NCBI GenBank assembly: GCA_948678575.1
Contig: CAPPGO010000005.1
Coordinates: forward strand, 62,001-126,000
DNA length: 64,000 bases
DNA from: an uncultured Clostridia bacterium
GTDB taxonomy: Bacteria > Bacillota > Clostridia > TANB77 > CAG-508
Reading direction: 5' to 3'
In this document: positions 46,412 through 55,535 of the stretch, piece after piece
Layout of the letters: the number at the start of each line of letters is the position of its first letter
How positions within the stretch are numbered: position 1 is the first letter of the stretch
Made by a program: the position numbers and the translations under genes
The notes under the pieces: generated by a model
Database searches by the model: none
What the model was told of the DNA's origin: nothing
The model's input: the letters and a program-made list of their open reading frames with translations, nothing else

Positions 46412-47932
46412 ATGAATAAAAAAGTTTTATTTACAATTATGTTTTTAAGCTTAATTATAGGAGTGCAATTCTTATTTGCAAATTCAGCAAATGCAATTTC
46501 TGAAGAAAAATATTATAATGATTATATTAGTTATTATGTATTAGATGATGGTACGATTAATGTTACTAGACGTTATAATAATAATTCAGATGCTATAACA
46601 AAATTAGAAATTCCATCAACAATAGAAGGAAAAAAAGTAACTTCAATAATGGGATTTAATGGCTTAAAAGGATTAGAAACAATAATTTTGCCAGATGGAA
46701 TTAAAAGAATTTCAATATCAGCTTTTGCTAATTGTACTGCATTAAAAACCATTAATTTACCAGATACAATTACAGAAATTGGCGACTGTGCTTTTTCAGG
46801 TTGCACATCGTTAAAGTCAATTGTTTTACCAAAAAATTTGAAAATATTAGAAGGAGCAGTATTTCATAATTGTATATCATTAACAGATATTATTTTGCCA
46901 GAAGAGTTAGAAACAATAGATTTTTATGTTGACACATTAACATATCGTGGATATGGAGCTTTTGAAGGTTGTACATCATTAAAAAATATTAAATTACCAA
47001 ATAATCTTAAATTCATTAGTCATGCAGCTTTTGAAGATACTGGTTTTACAACTGTAACTTTACCAGATTCAATAACTAATATAAATACTTGTTTATTTTA
47101 TGGATGTGATAATTTTACAATATTTAAAATGTCTAATAGTATAAATAGTGTAGAACAGTATGCTTTTGGCGGATGTCCAAATTTAAGAGAATTATATTTT
47201 TCAAAAAATATAACCAAAATAGATAATAAAATTTTTGATTTAGCTTCTGAGAAGTATTCTGTAACACCAAAAGGACCAACAGATTTAAGTAAATTAACAA
47301 TTTATGGATATACAGGAACAGTAGCAGAAACTTTTGCAAAAGAAAAAGAAATAAAATTTGTTGCTTTAAAAGATGAACCAACATTTAGTGATGTCAAAAA
47401 AGGAGATTGGTTCTATAATGCAGCGGAATATTGTAATAGTAATAGAATTATTACAGGATACAAAGATGGAACTTTTGCGCCTAATGATAAATTATCAAGA
47501 GGAATGTTAGTTACAATACTTTATAAAATGGAAAGTGAGCCAGCAATAACAGGAATTTCAAAATTTCCAGATGTGCAAAATGCAAAACACTATTATTATA
47601 AAGCTGTAGTTTGGGCATCAAACAACAATATTGTAAAAGGATATAACAATGGAAAATTTGGAGTAGGTGATAACATAACAAGAGAAGATTTAGCTGTAAT
47701 TTTAAATAGATATGCAAAATACAAAGGAAAAAATATAACACAAACTAATAATTTAAGCGGATTTACAGACGCAAATAGAATTTCAAGTTATGCACTACCA
47801 CAAATGCAATGGGCAGTGGGAGCAGGAGTAATAACAGGAAATAAAGATAAAACATTAGCTCCAAAAGGAGAAAGTTCAAGAGCAGAAGCAGCAGCTATGA
47901 TGGAAAAATATTGTAAAAGAGTTGGAAGATAA
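46412..47932 (+). CDS. Surface protein: BspA-type leucine-rich repeats plus three SLH domains
   Basis: 506 residues. Signal peptide (LFTIMFLSLIIGVQFLFANSANA). Residues about 60-310 are BspA/TpLRR repeats, e.g. LETIILPDGIKRISISAFANC and repeated TSLKxIxLPxxL units of about 23 residues. Residues about 325-506 are three S-layer homology domains (FSDVKKGDWFYNAAEYC, FPDVQNAKHYYYKAVVWA, FTDANRISSYALPQMQWAVGAGV), which bind secondary cell-wall polymers. It is therefore exported and displayed on the wall, probably for adhesion. RBS AAGGAGG. Confidence 0.9.
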   Translation: MNKKVLFTIMFLSLIIGVQFLFANSANAISEEKYYNDYISYYVLDDGTINVTRRYNNNSDAITKLEIPSTIEGKKVTSIMGFNGLKGLETIILPDGIKRISISAFANCTALKTINLPDTITEIGDCAFSGCTSLKSIVLPKNLKILEGAVFHNCISLTDIILPEELETIDFYVDTLTYRGYGAFEGCTSLKNIKLPNNLKFISHAAFEDTGFTTVTLPDSITNINTCLFYGCDNFTIFKMSNSINSVEQYAFGGCPNLRELYFSKNITKIDNKIFDLASEKYSVTPKGPTDLSKLTIYGYTGTVAETFAKEKEIKFVALKDEPTFSDVKKGDWFYNAAEYCNSNRIITGYKDGTFAPNDKLSRGMLVTILYKMESEPAITGISKFPDVQNAKHYYYKAVVWASNNNIVKGYNNGKFGVGDNITREDLAVILNRYAKYKGKNITQTNNLSGFTDANRISSYALPQMQWAVGAGVITGNKDKTLAPKGESSRAEAAAMMEKYCKRVGR

Positions 47933-48070
47933 TAAAATATTTATTTGAGGTGAAAGCAAAAGAAGGAAACATTGGATATAAAGAATGACAAGAAGTATTA
48001 ATTTATTATAATCCGTATTAAATAATGCAAGTATATAATAGTGATGATACTGAAAATCAATAATTCTAAT

Positions 48071-48113
48071 AAAAACTAATTTTACAAAGATAATTTGCAA
48101 AATTAGTTTTTTT
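48071..48113 (+). terminator. Intrinsic terminator
   Basis: AAAACTAATTTT arm (in 48071-48088) pairs with AAAATTAGTTTT (in 48094-48113), then T run. The same arms recur at 55478-55519. The rest of the gap 47933-48142 shows no ORF or clear element. Confidence 0.83.
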
Positions 48114-48142
48114 GTCAAAAAACAAGAACTTGGAGGAACTTT

Positions 48143-48799
48143 ATGAAAAAAATATTAGTAGTTGAAGATGATAGTACTATTCATAATTTTATAAAAGAAT
48201 TTCTTGAAAAAGAAAATTATGTTGTAAGAAATGCTTATTCTGGAAAAGAAGCACTAGATATATTAAATACTGAAAGAATAGATTTAATTTTATTAGATTT
48301 AATGTTACCAGAAGTTAGTGGAGAAGAAATAGTTAAAGAAATAAGAACTAATATACCAATTATAGTAATCAGTGCAAAAACTTCTTATGATAGTAAAGTT
48401 AATGTATTGTTAGATGGTGCAAATGATTATATTACTAAGCCATTTGACAAAAATGAATTACTTGCTAGAATACAAGTTCAACTTAGAAAAAACAGTAAAA
48501 ATAATTTGAAATATAAAGATTTAGAGTTATTACAAGATGGTAAAACTCTGAAAATAAAAAATAGTAAAATAACTTTAACAAAAACAGAATATGCAATATT
48601 AAAACAATTATTACTAACTCCTGACAAAGTTGTTATTAAGACAAAGCTAGTAAATTTAATAAGTGAGGATACAGAAGATGGAGATGAAAATTCTTTAAAG
48701 GTTCATATAAGTAATATGAGAAAGAAAATAAGAAAAATTACAGAAATTGAATATATTGAAGCTGTATGGGGAATCGGATTTAAAATGAAACAAAACTGA
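48143..48799 (+). CDS. Response regulator, OmpR/PhoB family
   Basis: 218 residues: receiver domain with acidic pair (VVEDDST), phospho-acceptor Asp in ILLDLMLPEVSGEE, Thr/Ser switch in VISAKTS and Lys in TKPFDKNELLARI; then a winged-helix effector domain (LTKTEYAILKQLLLTPDKVV ... VHISNMRKKIRKI ... VWGIGFKM). The cognate kinase is encoded three genes downstream at 50643, with an ABC transporter between, the arrangement of antimicrobial-peptide sensing modules. Confidence 0.92.
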   Translation: MKKILVVEDDSTIHNFIKEFLEKENYVVRNAYSGKEALDILNTERIDLILLDLMLPEVSGEEIVKEIRTNIPIIVISAKTSYDSKVNVLLDGANDYITKPFDKNELLARIQVQLRKNSKNNLKYKDLELLQDGKTLKIKNSKITLTKTEYAILKQLLLTPDKVVIKTKLVNLISEDTEDGDENSLKVHISNMRKKIRKITEIEYIEAVWGIGFKMKQN

Positions 48800-48878
48800 T
48801 TTGTATAAAATATTTACTATTTCTTAACTGAATTCTTATAATAAATATTGTTATAATAAAAATGAAGGAGGTAAGAAA

Positions 48879-49794
48879 ATGGAATATATTATAGAAACAG
48901 ATAATCTTACAAAAAAATATAAAGGATTTATAGCATTAAATAATTTTAATATACACATTCCAGAAGGCTCTATTTATGGACTTATAGGTAAAAATGGAGC
49001 AGGGAAAACAACATTAATAAGATTGATATGTGGACTTCAAAATCCAACTTCTGGAACATATTCAATTTATGGGGTGAAAAATACAAGCACTAATGTAATA
49101 ACTGTTAGAAAAAGAATAGGTGCAATTATTGAAACACCTTCAATTTATCTTGATATGACCGCTGAGCAAAATTTAAAGCAGCAATTTAAAATTATAGGAC
49201 TTCCTATTACAGATTATCTATATGACATATTAGAACTTGTTGGGTTGGATAGAACAGGTAAAAAGCAAGTTAAAAATTTTTCCTTAGGAATGAAACAAAG
49301 ACTAGGAATTGCAGTAGCATTAGTTGGACATCCTGATTTTCTTGTATTAGATGAACCTATAAATCGGACTTGATCCAGAAGGAATAATTGAAATCAGAGA
49401 ACTAATACTAAAATTAAATAAAGAAAAAGGTATTACTGTTTTAATATCAAGTCATTATCTAGATGAGTTATCAAAAATTGCAACTGATTATGGTTTTATT
49501 GATAGAGGCAGAGTTATAAAAGAAATTAGCAGTAAAGAATTAGGACAAAAATCTAAAAAAAGAATTGAAATTTTGGTAAGTAATTTAAAAGAATGTATTA
49601 AATATTTAGAAGAACATAAAATTTCTTACAAAGTTATGTCTGAAAAACAAGTTAATATATATAGTAAGGTTAATATTTCAGAACTTGTTATAGCACTTTC
49701 AAATAAAAATTGCATAGTAACGAATTTTCGAGAAAAAGAAGAGACTCTTGAAAGTTACTATATGAAATTAATTGGGGGTGAAAAAAATGTTTAA
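48879..49794 (+). CDS. ABC transporter ATPase (BcrA-like); +1 frameshift at CGG
   Basis: Straight reading ends in a truncated protein just after Walker B. Skipping the C at 49365 gives a full 304-residue ATPase: Walker A GKNGAGKTT, signature FSLGMKQR, Walker B FLVLDEP followed by INGLDPEGI (D-loop, restored by the shift), the H-loop SSHYLDEL and the C-terminal domain of bacitracin/lantibiotic-type exporters. RBS GGAGG; a TATAAT lies at 48852-48857. It overlaps the permease gene by eight bases. The module response regulator - ATPase - permease - kinase suggests peptide-antibiotic or envelope-stress defence. Confidence 0.82.
49365..49367 (+). other. +1 frameshift site (CGG) in BcrA-like ATPase
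   Basis: CGG is codon 163. Straight reading gives Arg-Thr-stop; skipping the C gives GGA CTT GAT CCA (GLDP), the D-loop that follows every ABC Walker B. Preceding codon AAT. Confidence 0.78.
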
Positions 49795-50629
49795 ATTATT
49801 AAATGCAAATTTTTCTAGATTAAAACATAGTAAAATGTTGTATGTAATCATTATTATTACTGTTATTATAGCACTGTTTTTCATATTCAATCATTTTAAA
49901 GTGCAATTAAAAGTTGGAAGTAAAAATATGACTTATGATATGGATAAAATGATGCTAAATTATATTAATATAATAGGATTATTTATGGCAATGTTTACTA
50001 GTTTATTCATAGGAACAGAATATGATTATGGCACAATTAGAAATAAAATTATAGTGGGTCATAGTAGAACAAGTATATATTTTTCAAATTTAATTGTTAG
50101 CATAGTAGTAGGCATATTATTAGAATTTATTTATATGTTAATAGTTATAGGAATTGGAGTGCCTCTTCTTGCAAAATTGAACTTATCTTTTTCGCAATAT
50201 ATAATAATTTTCTTAGAAACCATTTTAGTTATTAGTGCATATTCATCTTTTTTTACACTAATATCTTTTGCTTTTTCTAATGTAACTTTTTCAATAACAG
50301 CTTGTATGCTTTTGCTTTTAGGAATGTACATTATTTCTGCTAATTTAGCATATCCTATAAATATGCCTAAAAATATAACAGAAAGTTATTATGATGATCA
50401 AGGAATAGAACATGTTGTAAAAGCTATGCCAAATCCAAATTATCCTTCAAAACAAAAAATGTTTATATATAAAAATATATATTATAGTATTCCCACAGGA
50501 CAAGCTTCTGAAATTTCAGGAAAATTAAATAAGGTAGATACATTTAATTTAGTAAAATATTCATTAGGTTTTATTTGTACTACTAATATAATAGGTATAT
50601 ACATATTTAAGAAAAAGGATCTAAAATAG
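49787..50629 (+). CDS. ABC-2 type permease (bacitracin/lantibiotic-type)
   Basis: 280 residues from ATG 49787 (RBS GGGGGTGA), overlapping the ATPase end. Six membrane helices with an extracellular loop of about 60 residues before the last (NMPKNITESYYDDQG...). The typical MFKLLNANFSRLKHSKMLY start and the TEYDYGTIRNKIIVGHSR cytoplasmic loop mark the family. It forms the transporter with the frameshifted ATPase upstream. Confidence 0.85.
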   Translation: MFKLLNANFSRLKHSKMLYVIIIITVIIALFFIFNHFKVQLKVGSKNMTYDMDKMMLNYINIIGLFMAMFTSLFIGTEYDYGTIRNKIIVGHSRTSIYFSNLIVSIVVGILLEFIYMLIVIGIGVPLLAKLNLSFSQYIIIFLETILVISAYSSFFTLISFAFSNVTFSITACMLLLLGMYIISANLAYPINMPKNITESYYDDQGIEHVVKAMPNPNYPSKQKMFIYKNIYYSIPTGQASEISGKLNKVDTFNLVKYSLGFICTTNIIGIYIFKKKDLK

Positions 50630-50642
50630 AAAGGTATGAATT

Positions 50643-51518
50643 TTGAGTATTTTTATTATAGTATTAATAGTTATTGTGATTTATTGTGCAATTAAGATAT
50701 TTCTTTTAAGAAAATCAATCAAAGAAATAAGATTTAACCTAAATAGAATCTTAGTATCTAATACAAATAATTTAATCTCTATATCGTCAACGGATAGGGA
50801 ATTAATAAATTTAACTAATGATTTGAATGTAGAGTTAGAAAAGTTAAGAGAAGAACGATTACAGTACGAAAATGGTAATCAGGAGTTAAAACACTCAATA
50901 ACCAATATTTCTCATGATTTAAGGACTCCACTTACTGCTATTAGTTGTTATGTAGATTTGCTTAAAGAAGAAATATTGACAAAAAAACAAGGTAGATATA
51001 TTAATATAATAAACGATAAAACAAATGAGCTAGTTAATTTAACAGAGCAGTTATTTGATTATTCAAAAAGTCTAGATTTAGAGAAAAAAAATAATAAAAA
51101 AAGTTATTGTATTAATGAAATTTTAGAAGAAACAGTTGGTAGCTATTATAATATATTTAAGAAAAAAGATATAATTCCTAATATAAAAATATGTGAAAAA
51201 AAGATATATAAAAACATTGATAAAACTAAGGTAATTAGAATTTTTGAAAATTTAATTTCAAATTGTATTAGATATAGTGATAATGGATGCAATATAGAAT
51301 TGAAAGAAAGTGGTAAAGTTGTTTTTTCAAATAAAGCAAGTAAATTAGATTCAATGACAGTTAAAAAGATATTCGATAGATATTATACTATTGAAAATAT
51401 AGATAAAAATTCTGGTGTTGGATTGTCAATAGCTAAGCAACTAGTTGAATTAAATGGAGGAAATATTGTAGCAAAATATTTAAAAGATGTTTTATACATA
51501 GAAATCGAATTAGAATAA
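50643..51518 (+). CDS. Sensor histidine kinase
   Basis: 291 residues, TTG start with AAAGG upstream. One N-terminal membrane helix (about 2-20) and no large extracellular sensor, as in intramembrane-sensing kinases that read an ABC transporter. H-box SHDLRTPLTAI, N-box ENLISNCIRYS, G-box GVGLSIAKQL. Partner of the response regulator at 48143. It closes the four-gene module. Confidence 0.9.
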   Translation: MSIFIIVLIVIVIYCAIKIFLLRKSIKEIRFNLNRILVSNTNNLISISSTDRELINLTNDLNVELEKLREERLQYENGNQELKHSITNISHDLRTPLTAISCYVDLLKEEILTKKQGRYINIINDKTNELVNLTEQLFDYSKSLDLEKKNNKKSYCINEILEETVGSYYNIFKKKDIIPNIKICEKKIYKNIDKTKVIRIFENLISNCIRYSDNGCNIELKESGKVVFSNKASKLDSMTVKKIFDRYYTIENIDKNSGVGLSIAKQLVELNGGNIVAKYLKDVLYIEIELE

Positions 51519-51567
51519 ATATTATGAATTGTAAAATAAAAGTTATTAAAAAATATCTAATTTTTAC

Positions 51568-51596
51568 TTGATAATAAAATTATTCTATGATAAAAT
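51568..51596 (+). promoter_or_regulatory. Predicted sigma-A promoter
   Basis: TTGATA (51568-51573), 17-bp spacer, TAAAAT (51591-51596). Confidence 0.62.
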
Positions 51597-51622
51597 ATGA
51601 AAAAATAAAGTTGAGGTGAAAT

Positions 51623-52066
51623 ATGAATAAAAACTTAAAGATTGCTATTATAGTGGTTATTATTGCAATAGTTGCATTTTTAGCTATTTATTTAGTTGTA
51701 AATAATAACAAAAAAAATTTACAAAATAATCCAGTAGATAATCAAAATGTTGAAAGTGGTGAGAATATGGATACAACAATGAATGCAATTGTACTTAGAG
51801 TAAATGAAGATTCTTTAGATGTCATGATAGGATCAGATGAAGAAAAATATGTAAATAATGTAGCATTTTCAAAAGAAGGTAATATTGGTTTTAAAGAAGG
51901 ACAAGAGATTTTAATATATTATAATTCAAGTCCTGAATCAGTTATACCAGGTCAAATCATAGATGTCGGAAAAATTGAGATTGTAAAAGAACAAAGTGAT
52001 ACTACAATACCTGATGAAATAAATCAAATGTTTCAAGAGACTGAAAATACTATTGAAAATCAATAA
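51623..52066 (+). CDS. Membrane-anchored small protein, DUF3221-like
   Basis: 147 residues: one N-terminal membrane helix (IAIIVVIIAIVAFLAIYLVV), an Asn-rich linker, and a small beta domain (about 53-125) with NAIVLRVNEDSLDVMI and GFKEGQEILIYYNSSPESVIPGQIIDVGKIEI, which resembles the OB-like DUF3221 domain of Firmicute lipoproteins. The end is acidic and disordered. Function unknown. Terminator at 52143. Confidence 0.65.
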   Translation: MNKNLKIAIIVVIIAIVAFLAIYLVVNNNKKNLQNNPVDNQNVESGENMDTTMNAIVLRVNEDSLDVMIGSDEEKYVNNVAFSKEGNIGFKEGQEILIYYNSSPESVIPGQIIDVGKIEIVKEQSDTTIPDEINQMFQETENTIENQ

Positions 52067-52142
52067 GGTTTGAAAAAATTAACTTTATATAACAAGATAA
52101 CGCAAAAATTTTTATAGTGACAACTTAATTTTATAATGAGAA

Positions 52143-52186
52143 AAATAATTATCATATAGTTATACTGATTGATAATTATTTTTTTA
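52143..52186 (+). terminator. Intrinsic terminator
   Basis: AAATAATTATC (52143-52153) / GATAATTATTT (52171-52181), then T run. Confidence 0.75.
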
Positions 52187-52215
52187 TTGAAAAAATATAT
52201 AGTTAGATATATTAT
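52187..52215 (+). promoter_or_regulatory. Possible promoter of second ABC module
   Basis: TTGAAA (52187-52192), 17-bp spacer, TATTAT (52210-52215). Confidence 0.5.
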
Positions 52216-52252
52216 ATATATAATTATTTTAATAAATTTTAGGATGAAAATT

Positions 52253-53206
52253 ATGATGAAATTAATAAAGAATGAATTGTTAAAAATTTTTAAACGAAAA
52301 AATATATATGTTTTGCTTTTCTTGGCATTAGTGATTATATCTGGATATAGTATATTTACTAAGCTTGTGAGTCAAGATATAGATATAAAAGAGCAATATG
52401 AAAAAGCATATAAGAATGATGCTTTAATTTTAGAAAATTATGAAAATTTAAATACAAAAGAACTATACGAAAATGTTATAGAAAGAATAGCTTTAGAAAA
52501 ATATGCTATTGAAAATAAAATAGAATATAATATTTTGTTAAATTCTCAAAATAGAAATGTTCCATTACCAGCAGATGCAAGATTTTTAATTATGAAAGTA
52601 TTTGATTATTTCGATATTGCAATAATTTTTATCATTATTTATTTGTCTAGTACGATACTTTCAGAAGAATATAATTCTGGAACAATTAAAACTTTGTTAA
52701 TAAAGCCATATAAAAGAATTACTATTCTAACATCAAAAATAATAACGAGTTTAGTTGTTACAATTTTGATTGTAATGGCTATAATAATTTTACAATACTT
52801 AATTGGTGGCATACTATTTGGTTTTGATAGTTATAAATTAGAAGCAATAAGATATAATCCTGTAACAAAAGATATTGTAACAATGAACTTAGGTTCATAT
52901 ATGATAATGATTATTTTGTCAAAAATGCCAATGTACATATTATTGACACTGACCAGTTTACTATTTGGAGTTATTACAAATAATATAGCTCTCAATATAT
53001 TAATTTCACTAGGATTATATATAATTTCTACTTTTGATATATTAATAAATAATTTTAGTAAGTTTTTATTTATATTTAATTGGGATATTACTAAGTATAT
53101 GTTTATAGGTTTAAAAATACCAATTTTAAATTCTGTTATTAGTGCAATATTTATAACAATAATATTAATATATATTTTTAACAATAAAGATATACGAAAT
53201 GAATAA
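52253..53206 (+). CDS. ABC-2 type permease A of second ABC module
   Basis: 317 residues. The open frame runs further upstream, but AGGA before ATG 52253 gives MMKLIKNELLKIFKRKNIY, which matches the start of its paralogue at 53948 nearly residue for residue. Six membrane helices, with an extracellular loop of about 80 residues after the first and the cytoplasmic SEEYNSGTIKTLLIKPYKR motif. Together with the ATPase at 53224 and the second permease it should form a heterodimeric exporter; the substrate is unknown. Confidence 0.83.
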   Translation: MMKLIKNELLKIFKRKNIYVLLFLALVIISGYSIFTKLVSQDIDIKEQYEKAYKNDALILENYENLNTKELYENVIERIALEKYAIENKIEYNILLNSQNRNVPLPADARFLIMKVFDYFDIAIIFIIIYLSSTILSEEYNSGTIKTLLIKPYKRITILTSKIITSLVVTILIVMAIIILQYLIGGILFGFDSYKLEAIRYNPVTKDIVTMNLGSYMIMIILSKMPMYILLTLTSLLFGVITNNIALNILISLGLYIISTFDILINNFSKFLFIFNWDITKYMFIGLKIPILNSVISAIFITIILIYIFNNKDIRNE

Positions 53207-53223
53207 ACGAAAGGAAAAAGTTA

Positions 53224-53955
53224 ATGGAAGTTCTAAAATGTGAAGATTTAAAAAAGCAAGTAAAAAACAAAACAATTGTAGAAAATATATCTTTTTCTAT
53301 AAGCAAAGGTGATGTAGTTGGACTTTTAGGTCCAAATGGTGCAGGAAAAACAACAGTTATAAAATTAATATTAGGTTTGATAAAAATTACAGAGGGAAAA
53401 GTATATATAAATAATTATGATATACAAAGCAATTTTGTAAAGGCAATTGAAAAAGTAGGTGCAATTGTAGAAAATCCAGATATATATATGTATTTATCTG
53501 GTTATGATAATTTAAAAATTACAGCTAATAATTATAAAAATATATCTAAAGCTAGAATTGACGAAGTTATTAAAATTGTTGGGCTTGAAAAAAGGATAAA
53601 AGATAAGGTTTCTACTTATTCATTAGGTATGAGGCAAAGATTAGGAATTGCAGAAGCAATTATAAATAATCCTGAACTATTAATATTAGATGAACCAACA
53701 AATGGTTTAGATATTGAAGGCACAATTGAAATGAGAAATTTAATTCAAAATTTGTCACATCAAGGAATTGCAATTTTAATATCTAGTCATAATTTAACTG
53801 AAATCAATAATTTATGCAATAGAATTATAACAATAAAAAATGGAAAGATAATTACAAATGATACAATTGAAGAATTTAAGACTTTTGCTGAAAATGAAAA
53901 GTTAAGCCTAGAAGAAGCCTTTATTAAAAAGGTAGGTGAAAATAAAATTGATTAA
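53224..53955 (+). CDS. ABC transporter ATP-binding protein
   Basis: 243 residues: Walker A GPNGAGKTT, signature YSLGMRQR, Walker B LLILDEPTNGLD and H-loop SSHNLTE. BcrA/SpaF-like. Unlike its relative at 48879 it is intact, and its D-loop glycine is written without a preceding C, which serves as an internal comparison for the frameshifted copy. It overlaps the second permease by eight bases. Confidence 0.92.
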   Translation: MEVLKCEDLKKQVKNKTIVENISFSISKGDVVGLLGPNGAGKTTVIKLILGLIKITEGKVYINNYDIQSNFVKAIEKVGAIVENPDIYMYLSGYDNLKITANNYKNISKARIDEVIKIVGLEKRIKDKVSTYSLGMRQRLGIAEAIINNPELLILDEPTNGLDIEGTIEMRNLIQNLSHQGIAILISSHNLTEINNLCNRIITIKNGKIITNDTIEEFKTFAENEKLSLEEAFIKKVGENKID

Positions 53956-55450
53956 ATTAGTAGAAAATGAACTAATAAAAATATTTAAAAGAAAAAGTAT
54001 ATATTGGTTATTTGCATTAGCATTTGTAGGAATGATAGTTTATAATAATATAAATCCTGACCAAAATCCACCAGATACATACATTATTGATACCAAAGAT
54101 TTTCCAATTGAAAGTGTTGAGGAGGCATTAAAAAATATTGATGTAAATAGTGAAGAATTTATTATTCAAATGATTTCTATTAAGAGAGGAAAATTATGGA
54201 ATGAATTTGAAGAAGGCTCATGGCAAAGATTTGCATTAAAAGATGAAAATACAACTTATGGTGGAGGCTTTTCTGGTTATATGAATTTAAATAAAGACAT
54301 TGATGTATATCTTAAAAATATATTTGATTATGAGATAAATGATAATGGTTCTAAGGAAATGTATGAAATTTCTAAATTAAAATATAACGAATATGTAGAA
54401 GCTTTAAAGTCAAATGACTGGAAAAATTTTGTTAATGTTAAAATTAAGAATTTAGAAGAAATGAAAAGAGACAAAAACATAGATAATGAAAAAATTGAAG
54501 CAATTAATTTTGAGATAGAATGTTATCAATTAAGGTTAAAAAATAATATAGGTTATAATTACAGTAATTTAACTCAATATTTAGAACAATATAAAGAAAA
54601 CTATTATTTTTCACAGGCATACAAAAATCAGCAATTTAATGAAAGTCAAGCATTTGTGAACTATGAATATAATTTTTATAGTTCAAGAGCAGAATTATGC
54701 AAATATGCACTTGAAAATAATATGAATAGAGATATTTCAAATGAGAATAACATAATTTATGATAATAAAATAGATGCAAGAATATTTTTTATAAGGACTT
54801 TTCAATATTTTGATATTATTATTGTTATAATTGCAATATATATATCTACAACAACAGTAACAGAAGAAACCAGTAAAAGAACAATGAAAAACTTATTAAC
54901 CAAACCACATAAGAGAAGTAAAATAATAATGTCAAAAATAATTGCTTGTATAATTACAGTTATTATTTCTATGATATTTGTTGTTATATCTCAATATTTG
55001 ATAGGTGGTAGTATATTTGGATTTGATAGTTATGTTTTAGATTACATAGGTTATGATTTTAATAACAGTGAAATAATTACAATGAGTTTATTTAAATACA
55101 TTTGTATTGTTGGTTTTTTAAAATTTCCAATATATATTATAATAATTTTATTTTGTATTTTTATGGGAGTAATTAATAATAATCAAGCTATGACAATAAT
55201 TTTAACTTTGATTATATTTTTAATAGGGAGTGTAGTTCTTACAGAATGGTCAACAGTTGAAAAACTTTCAATAATAACAAGATATTTTATAACAAATAAT
55301 TGGGATTTTAGTACATATTTATTCGGGCAAGTTTCTAATATAAGTGGTATAACATTATATAGTTCAATTATAAATTTCTTCTTTCATTTAGCTTTATTAT
55401 TATATTTATCAATTAATCAGTTTAACAAAAAAGAAATTGTTAATACATAA
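53948..55450 (+). CDS. ABC-2 type permease B of second ABC module
   Basis: 500 residues. The start is probably TTG 53948 (AGGTG nine bases upstream), because MIKLVENELIKIFKRKSIY then aligns with permease A; a GTG at 53936 is the alternative. Helix 1, a long extracellular insert of about 240 residues (charged, helical), then five helices with TVTEETSKRTMKNLLTKPHKR in the loop. The large insert distinguishes it from permease A and may contact the substrate. Confidence 0.82.
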   Translation: MIKLVENELIKIFKRKSIYWLFALAFVGMIVYNNINPDQNPPDTYIIDTKDFPIESVEEALKNIDVNSEEFIIQMISIKRGKLWNEFEEGSWQRFALKDENTTYGGGFSGYMNLNKDIDVYLKNIFDYEINDNGSKEMYEISKLKYNEYVEALKSNDWKNFVNVKIKNLEEMKRDKNIDNEKIEAINFEIECYQLRLKNNIGYNYSNLTQYLEQYKENYYFSQAYKNQQFNESQAFVNYEYNFYSSRAELCKYALENNMNRDISNENNIIYDNKIDARIFFIRTFQYFDIIIVIIAIYISTTTVTEETSKRTMKNLLTKPHKRSKIIMSKIIACIITVIISMIFVVISQYLIGGSIFGFDSYVLDYIGYDFNNSEIITMSLFKYICIVGFLKFPIYIIIILFCIFMGVINNNQAMTIILTLIIFLIGSVVLTEWSTVEKLSIITRYFITNNWDFSTYLFGQVSNISGITLYSSIINFFFHLALLLYLSINQFNKKEIVNT

Positions 55451-55477
55451 TTTTTTAAAAGATAATTAATTTATAAT

Positions 55478-55519
55478 AAAAACTAATTTTGTGCATAGAA
55501 TGTACAAAATTAGTTTTTT
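55478..55519 (+). terminator. Intrinsic terminator
   Basis: AAAAACTAATTTTGT (55478-55492) / ACAAAATTAGTTTTTT (55504-55519). It shares its arms with the terminator at 48071. Confidence 0.83.
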
Positions 55520-55535
55520 ATTTTGGAGGAAAATT

